NCBI GenBank assembly: GCA_016710265.1
Contig: JADJJL010000006.1
Location: 434,001-498,000, forward strand
Source: Saprospiraceae bacterium
GTDB lineage: Bacteria; Bacteroidota; Bacteroidia; Chitinophagales; Saprospiraceae
Length of the DNA stretch: 64,000 bases
Direction: 5' to 3'
The notes beneath the pieces are model-generated. The model worked only from the letters and a program-made list of their open reading frames with translations, searched no databases and was not told the DNA's origin. Shown here piece after piece: positions 1-8,464 of this stretch. The position numbers and the translations under genes were made by a program. Each line of letters starts with the position of its first letter. Position 1 is the first letter of the stretch.

Positions 1-1049
1 CTCACGTCTCCGTATTGAGCCATTCCAAATACATTGGATTTCAAACCATTGATCATATCCAATAATCTCACACTTTTTACATAGTTTGAAGCTTTTGTAT
101 ATGGATTGATCGCCCAAGTGTAGGGGCTGCTAACAAATTTAAATTGATTATTGATTCCCAGGATATATTTTCTCAGTTCAGTAATATCAGCAGCACTCAG
201 AGTGCCAGAATTGTTGACATCGGCTACTGCCAATTGCAAAGAAGTAAGCGGACTGACTCCTAGAATGTGTTTTTGCATGAGGATGATATCCAGACTTGAA
301 ATTCCTGTATATTCAAATTGCGGAGCGCTGTTTTTAAAAGGAATTATGTAATAGAAATCCTTAAATTCTGGAAAAGCATATTCACAATTGTACTTGTAAT
401 TTTCAAGTTCAAACTCTGGAGCAATCGGGTCTACAAGATTTCTAATAAATACTTGATCGGGTTGAATTTGTGAAATAAATTGAATACCAAAAGAATCATC
501 GCAAATTTCTGGATCTGGATCCGGTCCGCCACTTCCTGACTTTACCCTTAGTGCTTGCGCTATCGCACTGTCAAGGTTGACTTGATTGGTTCTGGTATAA
601 TTAATATTAAAAGTGACTTCTCCATTAGGAGCAATGACTGCAAAGGTTGGTGTGCCATAATATTGTCCAAAAGTACCGGATTTATAGGCTGCTGTGGCTG
701 CAAATCCACCTCCATCGAACCCAACTCCCGGAAAAGTTAAACCGTGTTTCAGGGCATAATTTTTAACATTGTTATTTTGATCCCAATTTTGGGTACTCAA
801 CTCTATGAACTCTACGCGATCTTTACCTTCTCCCCATTTTAGGTAAGATTGTTGGACGGTAGGAGCAATGCTGTTACAAGGAGGGCAGTCTACAAAGAAA
901 AATTTTAGAACCACTACCTTTTCCTTGTTGAGGTAATCCGCATAAAGCCTATGGGTTTTCAATTTATAATCAGTGACTGTAAAGTCGGGAGCTTTTGCGC
1001 CAAAAGCTAAAATCGGGAGGAGAACCAGGAGTTTGATAAACTGTTTCAT
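1..1049 (-). CDS. Secreted redoxin/thioredoxin-fold protein with dockerin-like repeats (partial)
   Basis: The gene runs off the left edge, so its C-terminus is missing. From the ATG at 1049 it reads an N-terminal signal peptide (MKQFIKLLVLLPILAFG), then a thioredoxin-like domain with the redox motif CPPC at about residues 55-58 and a cis-Pro segment (YGTPTF). A Gly/Pro-rich linker (GSGGPDPDPE) follows, then two dockerin-like calcium-loop helices at about residues 248-298 (DIILMQKHILG and DVNNSGTLSAADITELRKYI). This architecture suggests a secreted or periplasmic thiol-disulfide protein with a cohesin-binding or structural module; in Bacteroidota such proteins often end in a T9SS domain, which would lie outside the window. 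A TAnnTTTG box sits just upstream. The fold assignment is confident, the role is not. Confidence 0.8.
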   Translation of the reverse strand, partial: MKQFIKLLVLLPILAFGAKAPDFTVTDYKLKTHRLYADYLNKEKVVVLKFFFVDCPPCNSIAPTVQQSYLKWGEGKDRVEFIELSTQNWDQNNNVKNYALKHGLTFPGVGFDGGGFAATAAYKSGTFGQYYGTPTFAVIAPNGEVTFNINYTRTNQVNLDSAIAQALRVKSGSGGPDPDPEICDDSFGIQFISQIQPDQVFIRNLVDPIAPEFELENYKYNCEYAFPEFKDFYYIIPFKNSAPQFEYTGISSLDIILMQKHILGVSPLTSLQLAVADVNNSGTLSAADITELRKYILGINNQFKFVSSPYTWAINPYTKASNYVKSVRLLDMINGLKSNVFGMAQYGDV

Positions 1050-1070
1050 GAAAACTCTGTTTTTGATAGG

Positions 1071-1078
1071 CAAAGATA
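1071..1078 (-). promoter_or_regulatory. Candidate -7 promoter box (TATCTTTG)
   Basis: Reads TATCTTTG on the minus strand, an exact match to the Bacteroidota TAnnTTTG -7 consensus, 21 bases before the redoxin start. No clear -33 TTG is seen. Confidence 0.5.
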
Positions 1079-1109
1079 ATAATTATTTCTTTGTAACTAC
1101 CACATATTA

Positions 1110-1835
1110 GTGAAAAAATTATTGGAAATCAGAGATTTGGGTTTGATACAATACCAGGAAGCTTGGGACTATCAAACAGTGATTCACCAACAATTAATTC
1201 AAGCAAAAAAGACCGAACAGCTTAACGCCACAAACCATGTTTTAATCCTATGCGAGCATCCCCATGTATATACCCTGGGTAAGTCAGGGGATGACAGTCA
1301 TCTTAAAGTGAAGGAAGAGCATCTGGCTCAAATCGATGCGGATTTCTATAGGATCAATAGAGGCGGGGATATTACTTATCATGGTCCGGGTCAATTGGTG
1401 GCCTATCCAATCCTGGATCTTGAATGTATAAAAACCGATGTCCATTGGTATGTGCGATCACTGGAAGAAGTCGTCATTCGAAGTCTGAATCACTTTGGGA
1501 TTTTTGGTGAAAGGGTCAAAGAATATACAGGTGTTTGGTTAGATAAAGATAAGCCTTTTACCAGGAAAATATGTGCGATCGGAGTTCATTTAAGTAGATG
1601 GGTCAGTCTCCATGGCCTGGCTTTGAATGTGAATACCAACCTCGATTATTTTAACCATATCATACCGTGTGGGATTCAGGATGCCTCTAAATCGGTCACT
1701 TCTATCTCAAAAGAGCTTCAAACTCCCATAGATATGGAAGAAGTTAAAATGATCTTTATCAAGCATTTTTTGGAAGTATTTGAATTGGAATTCACAACTT
1801 CCTTAAAATTTGATACATTACAGGATAAATTATAA
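1110..1835 (+). CDS. lipB: Octanoyltransferase (lipoyl(octanoyl) transferase)
   Basis: Transfers octanoyl from octanoyl-ACP to lipoyl domains of 2-oxoacid dehydrogenases and the glycine cleavage H protein. The family signature RGGDITYHGPGQ is at residues 84-95. The catalytic Lys (K153 in KICAIGV) and Cys (C187 in IPCGI) are present. At 241 aa the length fits the family. The start is a GTG at 1110, with no earlier ATG in frame. The gene is followed 13 bp later by a thioesterase, so the two may be co-transcribed. The pyruvate dehydrogenase E1 alpha at 35.7-36.7 kb belongs to a complex that would need this lipoylation. Confidence 0.95.
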   Translation: MKKLLEIRDLGLIQYQEAWDYQTVIHQQLIQAKKTEQLNATNHVLILCEHPHVYTLGKSGDDSHLKVKEEHLAQIDADFYRINRGGDITYHGPGQLVAYPILDLECIKTDVHWYVRSLEEVVIRSLNHFGIFGERVKEYTGVWLDKDKPFTRKICAIGVHLSRWVSLHGLALNVNTNLDYFNHIIPCGIQDASKSVTSISKELQTPIDMEEVKMIFIKHFLEVFELEFTTSLKFDTLQDKL

Positions 1836-1848
1836 TTGAAAGAAAAAT

Positions 1849-2376
1849 ATGAATCCAAAAACTGTTTCAGAATCTAAAACAGAAATGACAGAGTTGGTCA
1901 TGCCCAACGATACCAATATTTTAGGAAACCTGATGGGAGGAAACTTAATGAGGTGGATGGATATTGCATCCGCGATTTGTGCTAGCCGACACTGCGGCGC
2001 CCATGTAGTTACGGTGTCTGTTGATCATATGACATTTCACGAGCCTATTCGATTGGCGGATGTGGTAACCATTCGCGCTTCAGTTTCAAGGACATTCAAT
2101 ACTTCCATTGAAACGTTTCTTGAAGTTTTTACCAAAGGGATTTTAGACCCAACTCCTAAAAAATCCAATCAAGCCTTTTTTACATTTGTGGCCATAGATA
2201 AAGAAACCATGAAACCCAAACCGGTTGCACCTGTCATCCCTTCTACAGAAGAAGAGATTAAATTGTTTGAAGAGGCAGCTGTGAGAAGAGAATTTAGATT
2301 AATTGTAAGTGGTAAAATGAAACCTTCGGATGCAAAATTAAGTATGGATTTATTTGAAGCTGTCAGAGAAAAGTAA
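1849..2376 (+). CDS. Acyl-CoA thioesterase, hotdog fold (YciA/ACOT type)
   Basis: A 175-aa single hotdog-domain acyl-CoA hydrolase. It has the family pattern VMPNDTNILGNLMGGNLMRWMD near residues 17-38 (the catalytic Asn/Asp region) and the strand motif VSVDHMTFHEPIRLADVV near 56-73. Such enzymes release free fatty acids and CoA in the cytoplasm and usually work as hexamers. It lies 13 bp after lipB on the same strand, a likely two-gene unit. The substrate range cannot be read from sequence. Confidence 0.88.
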   Translation: MNPKTVSESKTEMTELVMPNDTNILGNLMGGNLMRWMDIASAICASRHCGAHVVTVSVDHMTFHEPIRLADVVTIRASVSRTFNTSIETFLEVFTKGILDPTPKKSNQAFFTFVAIDKETMKPKPVAPVIPSTEEEIKLFEEAAVRREFRLIVSGKMKPSDAKLSMDLFEAVREK

Positions 2377-2411
2377 TTGAAAATATCATTCGATCACATT
2401 CTTAACTCTGA

Positions 2412-3644
2412 CTAAGCTGATATGATACGAACGATAACTTCTGCAGCTTTTTTCATATCCTGAACAGAGACCCATTCTTTTTTAGAGTGAATTCCATGCT
2501 CTCCTGCAAATAAATTGGGGCAGGGTAGACCCATAAAAGACAAGCGACTACCATCGGTGCCTCCCCTAATCTGACCCTTTTTTAAAGGAATGTTGGATTC
2601 TGCAATGGCTTTTTCTGCCAATTGTGTGATTTCAGGACGATCTACCAAAATCTCTTTCATATTTCGATATTGCACTTTTCTGACCATTGTAAAACTAGAG
2701 CCGGGATAATGCTGGATAACCTCTTTACAAGTTTGTTCAATTTTAAGAAAGTGTTGATCCAGTAGAGATGTTTTGAAATCTCTTATGATAAAATCTATTT
2801 CTGCAGATTCGAGTTGGCCAGACACTCGAGTTGGGTGAACAAAGCCCTGATTTCCTTCTGTTGTTTCAGGACTCAAATGATCTTTTGGTAAATGATCGAT
2901 AATTTGGGAGGCAATTTTAATCGCATTTTCCATCTTGCCTTTGGCATAACCCGGATGGGTGGAAACACCTTTAATGAAAATGGTACAAGCGTCCGCAGAA
3001 AAAGTCTCATCTTCCAAACTTCCGATTTCTCCTCCATCCAGTGTAAAACCAAAATCTGCCCTAACTTTAGAAACATTGACATGATCCACACCATGTCCAA
3101 TTTCTTCATCCGTGGTAAATAGAATCGAAATTCCATGGTGTTTTAATTCTGGATGTTTATGGACGAATAAAGCAGCCTCCATAATAGCACATACACCTGC
3201 TTTATCATCTGCTCCTAGCAAGGTTAATCCGGACGCTGTAATTAGGTCTTCCCCAATTTTGGATTCTAAATGAGGGAATTCAGTGGTTGTAATTTTTATG
3301 CTTTGATCATCGGGTAAAATGATTTCTTGTCCTTGATAATTTTGATGAAGTAGAGGTTTTACATCCGTTCCTGAACAATCTGGCGCTGTGTCCACATGTG
3401 CACAGAAGAAAATTCTGGGGCCTGTTGTCTCGCTATTTGAAGGAATCCATGCATAGACATAACCAAATTCATCCATTTCTGCCTCAATTCCAGCTTCTTT
3501 AAGTTCATTGTGCAACAATCTGGATAAGTCCTTCTGTTTTTCAGTGGAGGGACTTGAGCTAGAAAAAGGATCTGCTTGGGTGTCGATCCGGACATATCGC
3601 ATAAAACGGTCAGCAGCGTCGGAGAATGCATTTTTAAATTCCAT
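2412..3644 (-). CDS. pepT: Peptidase T (tripeptide aminopeptidase, M20B)
   Basis: A cytosolic zinc aminopeptidase that removes the N-terminal residue from tripeptides. At 410 aa it is the normal PepT length. The metal and catalytic residues of the M20 fold are in place: His-x-Asp in FCAHVDTAPD, bridging Asp in LGADDKAG, the Glu pair in FTTDEEIGHG, Asp in LDGGEIG, and the C-terminal His in GEHGIHSKKEW. The dimerisation (lid) domain lies between about residues 215 and 325. The gene is monocistronic, convergent with the thioesterase and divergent from the DCC gene, with its own TAnnTTTG box upstream. Confidence 0.95.
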   Translation of the reverse strand: MEFKNAFSDAADRFMRYVRIDTQADPFSSSSPSTEKQKDLSRLLHNELKEAGIEAEMDEFGYVYAWIPSNSETTGPRIFFCAHVDTAPDCSGTDVKPLLHQNYQGQEIILPDDQSIKITTTEFPHLESKIGEDLITASGLTLLGADDKAGVCAIMEAALFVHKHPELKHHGISILFTTDEEIGHGVDHVNVSKVRADFGFTLDGGEIGSLEDETFSADACTIFIKGVSTHPGYAKGKMENAIKIASQIIDHLPKDHLSPETTEGNQGFVHPTRVSGQLESAEIDFIIRDFKTSLLDQHFLKIEQTCKEVIQHYPGSSFTMVRKVQYRNMKEILVDRPEITQLAEKAIAESNIPLKKGQIRGGTDGSRLSFMGLPCPNLFAGEHGIHSKKEWVSVQDMKKAAEVIVRIISA

Positions 3645-3662
3645 CAGTTTTTAGTTTAAGCT

Positions 3663-3670
3663 CAAAATTA
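3663..3670 (-). promoter_or_regulatory. Candidate -7 promoter box (TAATTTTG)
   Basis: Exact TAnnTTTG match on the minus strand, 19 bases before the pepT start. Confidence 0.5.
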
Positions 3671-3725
3671 TAATTTTTTGAGGATCTCGCCAACTTGCCT
3701 TTGTGACTATTGTTTGTAATCCAAG

Positions 3726-4102
3726 ATGCCAAAACGTTTTATTCTATTTTACGACGATACTTGTCCGATGTGCAGCCGATGGGTGCGATTAGTATTAAAG
3801 AGAGACCATTTGGATCAAATTTACTTTTCTGGACTTGATTCAAAATTTGCTGAAACTTTCCTTTTGAAGCATTCAAAGGAGAGTATCATCTATTCAGAAA
3901 ATGGTAAAATATTTACGCATAGCAGTGCAGTGGCTAGACTGGCCATGCGTTTGGGAGGATTGTGGAATATGATTGGTCGATTAATATTATTATTTCCCTT
4001 GGATTGAGAGATTCGATGTATAATTTTGTAGCCAGAAATAGAAAGCATGGTCATTCTTGCATGTTAATACCAGATAAATACAGACATAAATTTTTAGTAT
4101 AA
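3726..4102 (+). CDS. DCC-family thiol-disulfide oxidoreductase (DUF393), frameshifted
   Basis: Small thioredoxin-like protein with the DxxCxxC motif (DDTCPMC) near residues 10-16. The first frame stops at 4007 after 93 codons, too short for the family. The reading frame continues one base out of phase from about 4001 with RDSMYNFVARNRK and then SCMLIPDKYRHKFLV, ending at 4102. This matches the conserved C-terminal blocks of YuxK-type proteins (RDxVYxFIARNRY, then ECMLPxPEIxxRFL). Adding one base in the CCC/TT stretch at 3996-4000 restores a 125-aa protein. The break is at a homopolymer like the other four in this window, so I infer sequencing error rather than a pseudogene. The biological substrate of the family is unknown. 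Confidence 0.82.
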
Positions 4103-4207
4103 AATTAGCAAAGCCCAGGATTGCAAAAGTTTTCAGGCTAAATATTAATTTTTTGGAACCTTTCTTTTGAAAACAGAGTTTATTGGCTAAGCTGGGTAAA
4201 AGTATCT

Positions 4208-4575
4208 GGGGCTGAATGGAATCGACAGGAAATGTGATCGGTTGGTAAGCATGCCGTAGGATGATAGTTCGCTACGTAAAAAACGTCTGTCAAATCACAA
4301 ATGGCAATACTTCTTTTGCTGTTGCAGCCTAATTCTAGGAGTTAGTTTGCTTCTGTGCAATAGGGCTGAAGTCTGATAAGTCCTTGTCGCGCATTAAAAA
4401 AATATTGGACTGGCAGAGTAAGTGTCCTGATTACTTTGTAAGAAAACTGGAATAAGGAAAAGACAGGTGGTTTTCTGACCTCTTCTTTTTCTGACAATTA
4501 AACAGAAAACTAAGCATGTAGAAAGTTAATGGGTTCTTTCTCTGGACCGGGGTTCGAATCCCCGCAGCTCCACCA
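4208..4575 (+). ncRNA. ssrA: Transfer-messenger RNA (tmRNA)
   Basis: The 5' end GGGGCTGAATGGAATCGACA and the 3' end with a T-arm (GGGGTTCGAATCCCC), acceptor strand GCAGCTCC and encoded ACCA are the standard tmRNA ends; they pair as an alanine-like acceptor. Length is 368 nt. An internal reading frame ends in NGNTSFAVAA followed by TAA at about 4304-4336, giving the usual hydrophobic degradation tag ending AVAA. The exact resume codon is not certain. The RNA rescues stalled ribosomes together with SmpB, which is not in this window. The gene stands alone between the DCC gene and a convergent DinB-like gene. Confidence 0.95.
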
Positions 4576-4579
4576 ATTT

Positions 4580-5140
4580 TTATACTTTATCTGTAAAATG
4601 TCTTTGCTGACGTTCCTCAGAAAATTTAATTTGATTGTAATCTTTTGAATGATGCTTTGGTATGGATAGGCTCTTCCAATGGTCTCCTTTGTAAATTTTA
4701 GCCAGATAAACGATTTGCCCAACGTGATAGGCGTAATGTGCCAACTGTCGTTGAAAAGCATCTTGTATACTGTGGCCCTCATTTCTAATGTAGATCATGT
4801 TTTCGAGTTCAGCGTCAATGGTCTCTTTTAAAGCAGTCAATAGAACATTCCAGCCATTTTCCCACACTTGCATTATTTCTGTTCGGGAGATCATTGGTTC
4901 TTCAAATTCCAAGTCCCGATTTCTCCATTCTTTTTCTCCATCTGTGGTCTTAAAATCTGTCCAACGAGAGCGCATGTTTCCAGCCAAATGTTTGACAATG
5001 ATCGCAATGCTATTGATTCCTTCGGTTGGTTCTTTGATTAAGTCAGTTTCTTCTACCTGAGCCATGGCAGATTCTCCTAAGTTTTTATAGTACAGAAATA
5101 GTTTTTCAATTCCTTCGATTTGGCTGCGTACAGGAGTCAT
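4580..5140 (-). CDS. DinB-superfamily protein (DUF1572)
   Basis: A 186-aa four-helix protein of the DinB/YfiT-like superfamily, DUF1572 type. The three spaced metal-binding histidines of the fold are likely H49 (IAIIVKHLAGNM) and the pair in LAHYAYHVGQIVYLAKI near residues 133-145. Relatives are thiol-dependent metalloenzymes, some using bacillithiol; a bacillithiol gene (bshB1) lies 3 kb away, but a link is only suggestive. The 3' end abuts the tmRNA within 5 bp. It is divergent from the T9SS protein at 5211 and the two share a promoter region. Confidence 0.8.
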   Translation of the reverse strand: MTPVRSQIEGIEKLFLYYKNLGESAMAQVEETDLIKEPTEGINSIAIIVKHLAGNMRSRWTDFKTTDGEKEWRNRDLEFEEPMISRTEIMQVWENGWNVLLTALKETIDAELENMIYIRNEGHSIQDAFQRQLAHYAYHVGQIVYLAKIYKGDHWKSLSIPKHHSKDYNQIKFSEERQQRHFTDKV

Positions 5141-5145
5141 TTTAA

Positions 5146-5179
5146 TTTGATTAAAACACCAAAGTTAATTGTATTTTTG
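5146..5179 (+). promoter_or_regulatory. Promoter with -33 TTTG and -7 TATTTTTG
   Basis: TTTG at 5146-5149 and TATTTTTG at 5172-5179, 22 bases apart, fit the Bacteroidota two-box promoter. It lies 31 bases before the ATG at 5211. Confidence 0.5.
5160..5167 (-). promoter_or_regulatory. Candidate -7 promoter box (TAACTTTG)
   Basis: Exact TAnnTTTG match on the minus strand, 19 bases upstream of the DUF1572 start; back to back with the plus-strand box at 5172. Confidence 0.45.
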
Positions 5180-5210
5180 CCTATCAAAAACTAATTCTAA
5201 AATTTCACCT

Positions 5211-6659
5211 ATGGCAACCATCAAATATTCTATTGGAATAAAATTAATTCTAATAATTACTTTGTGTGTTCCTTTTATTTCCAAAGAAATATACGCTCAA
5301 CAAGCCCATTATGGATTTGAAGATTGGCAGGAATTCGAAATATACGACGAACCAATTGACTACGAAACTTCTAATTTCCAAAGTTTTTTTGTGACTTTCG
5401 AACCCAATGTGACCCAGGTGCAAGGCCCTGTCGGCAAAGCGATTCGCCTTGAAAATAGAAAGGCTCTTCTTGACAATACCGTGGTTCCGGGATTAATTTT
5501 TATAGGGGATTTGGCCAATTTTCCAGCAGGTGGGATTCCCTTTTCTAACAATGTTCCAGACTCCTTGATATTGTCGACAAGATTTGACATCGTCCCTGGG
5601 GATACAGGAATTGTTTTGTTATTATTTAAGAGATTTGGTTTTCCGGTATCTGTCAATGTTTTTCCTATCGTAGGAAGTAGCGCTAATTTCCAAAGATTTA
5701 GTCTTCCATTGACACCATCTGGAATCGCGCCTGATTCTTTGGTTCTGATATTGAGCTCCGGTGATTTGGACACACCTTTGGAAGGCTCATTTATGGAAAT
5801 AGAAGATATGAGTTTTTCCGGTACAGTCCATCAATTACCCAATCATGATTTCGAATTATGGGAAAACATAAAATTTGAAGAACCCACTGAATGGGCTAGT
5901 CAAAACCTTTTATCTGCGATATTTAGAGTGCCTTCCTCTGTAGAGAAATCCAATGATGCTACCGAAGGTGACTTTGCATTGTCGGTGACTCAGAGAGAAA
6001 TCAATAAATTTGGACTCCAACAGAATACCGGATTTTGTTTTTTAGGTGAAACAGCATCCGGCACGCCCAATTTTGTTCCATTTTCTTCAGCTGGTTTTAA
6101 ATTTTCTTTTGACTATCAATTTCAAAGCAATGTCGTAGATACAGCTTGGTTTGTAATGAGAGGTAGTAAATTTAATACACAAATTCAACAAACTGAAATT
6201 TTACTTACCTTGGAAATTCCATTGGTAAGTACCGGTGGATATAAATCTTTTGAATTAGAAGTGAAGGATCTACCTCAAAGTATTGATTCTATGATTTTAG
6301 AAATTTACCCCAGCAATTCTTTTCCTGGAAAAAGCAATGGAAATTTATCAATAAATGATGGTAGTAAGGTACTGGTTGACAATATTCGTCTTTCAGAATT
6401 GTCTTCTGTATCAACTCATTCAGATGAAGTAATTAATATTTTTCCCAATCCTGTATCTGAATTTTTAAACTTGGAGAATCTGGAAGTTGGAGATGTAATC
6501 ACTGTTTTAAATATTAAACAACAAGTGCTCATGAATAGACATCAAAACACTGATCAAATTTTGAGTTTAAATGTATCAGATTTTAACCCTGGACTTTATT
6601 ATCTAAATATAGATAGGGGAGGAAAACAAATTGTAAAGCCCTTTATCATTCAAAAATAA
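5211..6659 (+). CDS. Secreted protein with T9SS C-terminal sorting domain
   Basis: I place the start at the ATG at 5211, after a matching promoter, rather than the upstream TTG at 5169. The protein is about 482 aa. Residues 1-30 are a signal peptide ending near YAQQ. Two related beta-sandwich modules follow, each opening with a similar phrase (GFEDWQEFEIYDEP and DFELWENIKFEEPTEW), so the body is probably an internal duplication of a carbohydrate-binding-like or jelly-roll fold. The last about 75 residues (NIFPNPVSEFLNLENL to VKPFIIQK) form a type A T9SS sorting domain, predicting export and surface attachment or release. No catalytic motif is seen. Confidence 0.82.
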   Translation: MATIKYSIGIKLILIITLCVPFISKEIYAQQAHYGFEDWQEFEIYDEPIDYETSNFQSFFVTFEPNVTQVQGPVGKAIRLENRKALLDNTVVPGLIFIGDLANFPAGGIPFSNNVPDSLILSTRFDIVPGDTGIVLLLFKRFGFPVSVNVFPIVGSSANFQRFSLPLTPSGIAPDSLVLILSSGDLDTPLEGSFMEIEDMSFSGTVHQLPNHDFELWENIKFEEPTEWASQNLLSAIFRVPSSVEKSNDATEGDFALSVTQREINKFGLQQNTGFCFLGETASGTPNFVPFSSAGFKFSFDYQFQSNVVDTAWFVMRGSKFNTQIQQTEILLTLEIPLVSTGGYKSFELEVKDLPQSIDSMILEIYPSNSFPGKSNGNLSINDGSKVLVDNIRLSELSSVSTHSDEVINIFPNPVSEFLNLENLEVGDVITVLNIKQQVLMNRHQNTDQILSLNVSDFNPGLYYLNIDRGGKQIVKPFIIQK

Positions 6660-6664
6660 GATGT

Positions 6665-7717
6665 ATGAATAGAACAAAAATTGCCGGTATCGGGTACTAT
6701 GTTCCGGAAAGAGTCATACCCAATTCTGAGCTTGTAAATTTGATGGACACTTCTGATGAATGGATTCAAGAACGAACAGGAATTCAACAGAGAAGATACG
6801 GTAAACCCCATCAGGAAACGACGACAACCATGGGTGCAAAAGCTGCTGAAATTGCAATAGAAAGAGCAGGCATCCAGAAAGAAGATGTAGACTTGATTAT
6901 TTTTGCTACGCTGAGTCCTGATTATTTTTTTCCAGGTTGTGGAGTTCTGGTTCAAAGAGAACTAAAAATTACCCACAAGGAAATGCCCGCACTGGATATT
7001 AGAAATCAATGTTCCGGATTTGTATATGGTTTGTCGATAGCAGATGCCTTTATCAAGTCTGGTCAGCACAAAAATATCTTGTTGATTGGTTCGGAAATGC
7101 ACTCCATGGGATTGGATTTTACAGATCGCGGAAGAAATGTAACCGTTATTTTTGGAGATGGAGCAGGTGCTGTCATACTGCAACCCACTGAGCAGAATGA
7201 AGGAATATTATCGACCCATCTTCATGCAGATGGAACACACGCAGAAGAATTGGCCTTTATCAATCCTGGTTGCCATGGAGGATATCATCTAGGTCAAGAG
7301 CGATTTGGATACCCGGATGCAGAATATGGTGGAATTTTTATGACTGAAAAAATGTGGAATGATCAGGATATTTTTCCCAATATGAATGGGCAATTGGTTT
7401 TTAAAACCGCGGTGACAAAATTTCCTGAAGTGATACACGAAGCTTTAAAATCAAACCAATTGAATACCACAGACATAAACATGTTGGTGCCTCACCAAGC
7501 CAATCTTCGAATTTCACAATTTGTACAAAGATCGCTTGGACTTAAAGACGATCAAGTATGGAACAATATCCAAAAGTATGGCAATACCACTGCTGCATCC
7601 ATTCCTATTGCCTTGTGTGAGGCTTGGGAAGCAGGTAAAATAAAATCGGGAGATCTGGTTTGTTTGGCAGCTTTTGGTAGTGGATTTACATGGGGATCAG
7701 CACTCATAAGATGGTAA
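6665..7717 (+). CDS. 3-oxoacyl-ACP synthase III family protein (FabH-like)
   Basis: Thiolase-fold condensing enzyme of 350 aa. The Cys-His-Asn triad is visible: C116 in RNQCSGFVYG, H277 in VPHQANLRI and N307 in KYGNTTAAS. The glycine loop GDGAGAVIL is present. It is about 30 residues longer than E. coli FabH, with an insertion at about residues 195-240 (PGCHGGYHLGQERFGY onward), so it may prefer an unusual acyl primer rather than being the main housekeeping FabH. Its stop codon overlaps the bshB1 start. Confidence 0.87.
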   Translation: MNRTKIAGIGYYVPERVIPNSELVNLMDTSDEWIQERTGIQQRRYGKPHQETTTTMGAKAAEIAIERAGIQKEDVDLIIFATLSPDYFFPGCGVLVQRELKITHKEMPALDIRNQCSGFVYGLSIADAFIKSGQHKNILLIGSEMHSMGLDFTDRGRNVTVIFGDGAGAVILQPTEQNEGILSTHLHADGTHAEELAFINPGCHGGYHLGQERFGYPDAEYGGIFMTEKMWNDQDIFPNMNGQLVFKTAVTKFPEVIHEALKSNQLNTTDINMLVPHQANLRISQFVQRSLGLKDDQVWNNIQKYGNTTAASIPIALCEAWEAGKIKSGDLVCLAAFGSGFTWGSALIRW

Positions 7718-8446
7718 AACAAGAAGCTGTAGAAGTAGACATCCTTGCCATTGGGGCACACCCCGATGATGTGGAACTTTCTTGTTCAGGTACCCTTTTG
7801 GCCCACAAGGCAAAAGGATATCGTTTTGGTATTTTGGACTTGACAAGGGGAGAGCTAGGAACCCGTGGTACCGTTGAAATACGAAGAAATGAAGCTTTTG
7901 AAGCTGCTCAAATTTTGGATGCAGAATTCAGATTGATGTTGGATATGAAGGATGGTTTTTTTGAAAATAACCAAGCGCATATTTTACCCATTGTTAAAGT
8001 GATCCGGGCTTGTCGCCCAAAAATAATTTTGTGCAATGCATTATCCGACAGGCATCCTGATCATGGACGTGCAGCATCATTGGTAAAAGATGCATGTTTT
8101 TATGCAGGACTGCGAAAAGTTGAAACATTGCTTGGTGATCAGATTCAAGAGGCTTGGAGGCCAGACTCAATCTATTTTTACATTCAAGATCAAATTTCAA
8201 AACCTGATTTGGTGGTGGAAACTACCGCTTACATGGATCAAAAAATAAAATCGATAGAAGCATTTAGCTCACAATTTTATAATAAAAATTCCACCGAACC
8301 GGAATCTCCAATTTCTTCAAAAAGATTTTCTGGATTTTGTCAGAGCAAGAGATAAAGTCATGGGCCGGTTTATAGCTGTTGAATATGCAGAAGGGTTTCA
8401 TGTCAGTAGACCCATTGGAATTAAAAACCTGTTTGAAGTAGTTTAA
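7711..8446 (+). CDS. bshB1: Bacillithiol biosynthesis deacetylase BshB1, frameshifted
   Basis: PIG-L/LmbE-type zinc deacetylase that converts GlcNAc-malate to GlcN-malate in bacillithiol synthesis. The metal motif AHPDDVE is near residues 14-20, and the downstream HPDHGRA motif is present. The ATG at 7711 overlaps the fabH-like stop. The first frame ends at 8355 with an unrelated tail. Dropping one A from the run at 8319-8323 restores DFLDFVRARDKVMGRFIAVE and a proper BshB1 C-terminus (YAEGFHVSRPIGIKNLFEVV) to 8446, about 244 aa. The homopolymer break suggests an assembly error. Presence of this gene implies bacillithiol as the low-molecular-weight thiol. Confidence 0.9.
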
Positions 8447-8464
8447 GTTTTAAGGTCTACTCAA

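Noticed and set aside
3990..4012. Programmed frameshift in the DCC gene
   Set aside because: The site is not a canonical slippery heptamer and four other genes nearby show the same homopolymer breaks, so error is simpler.
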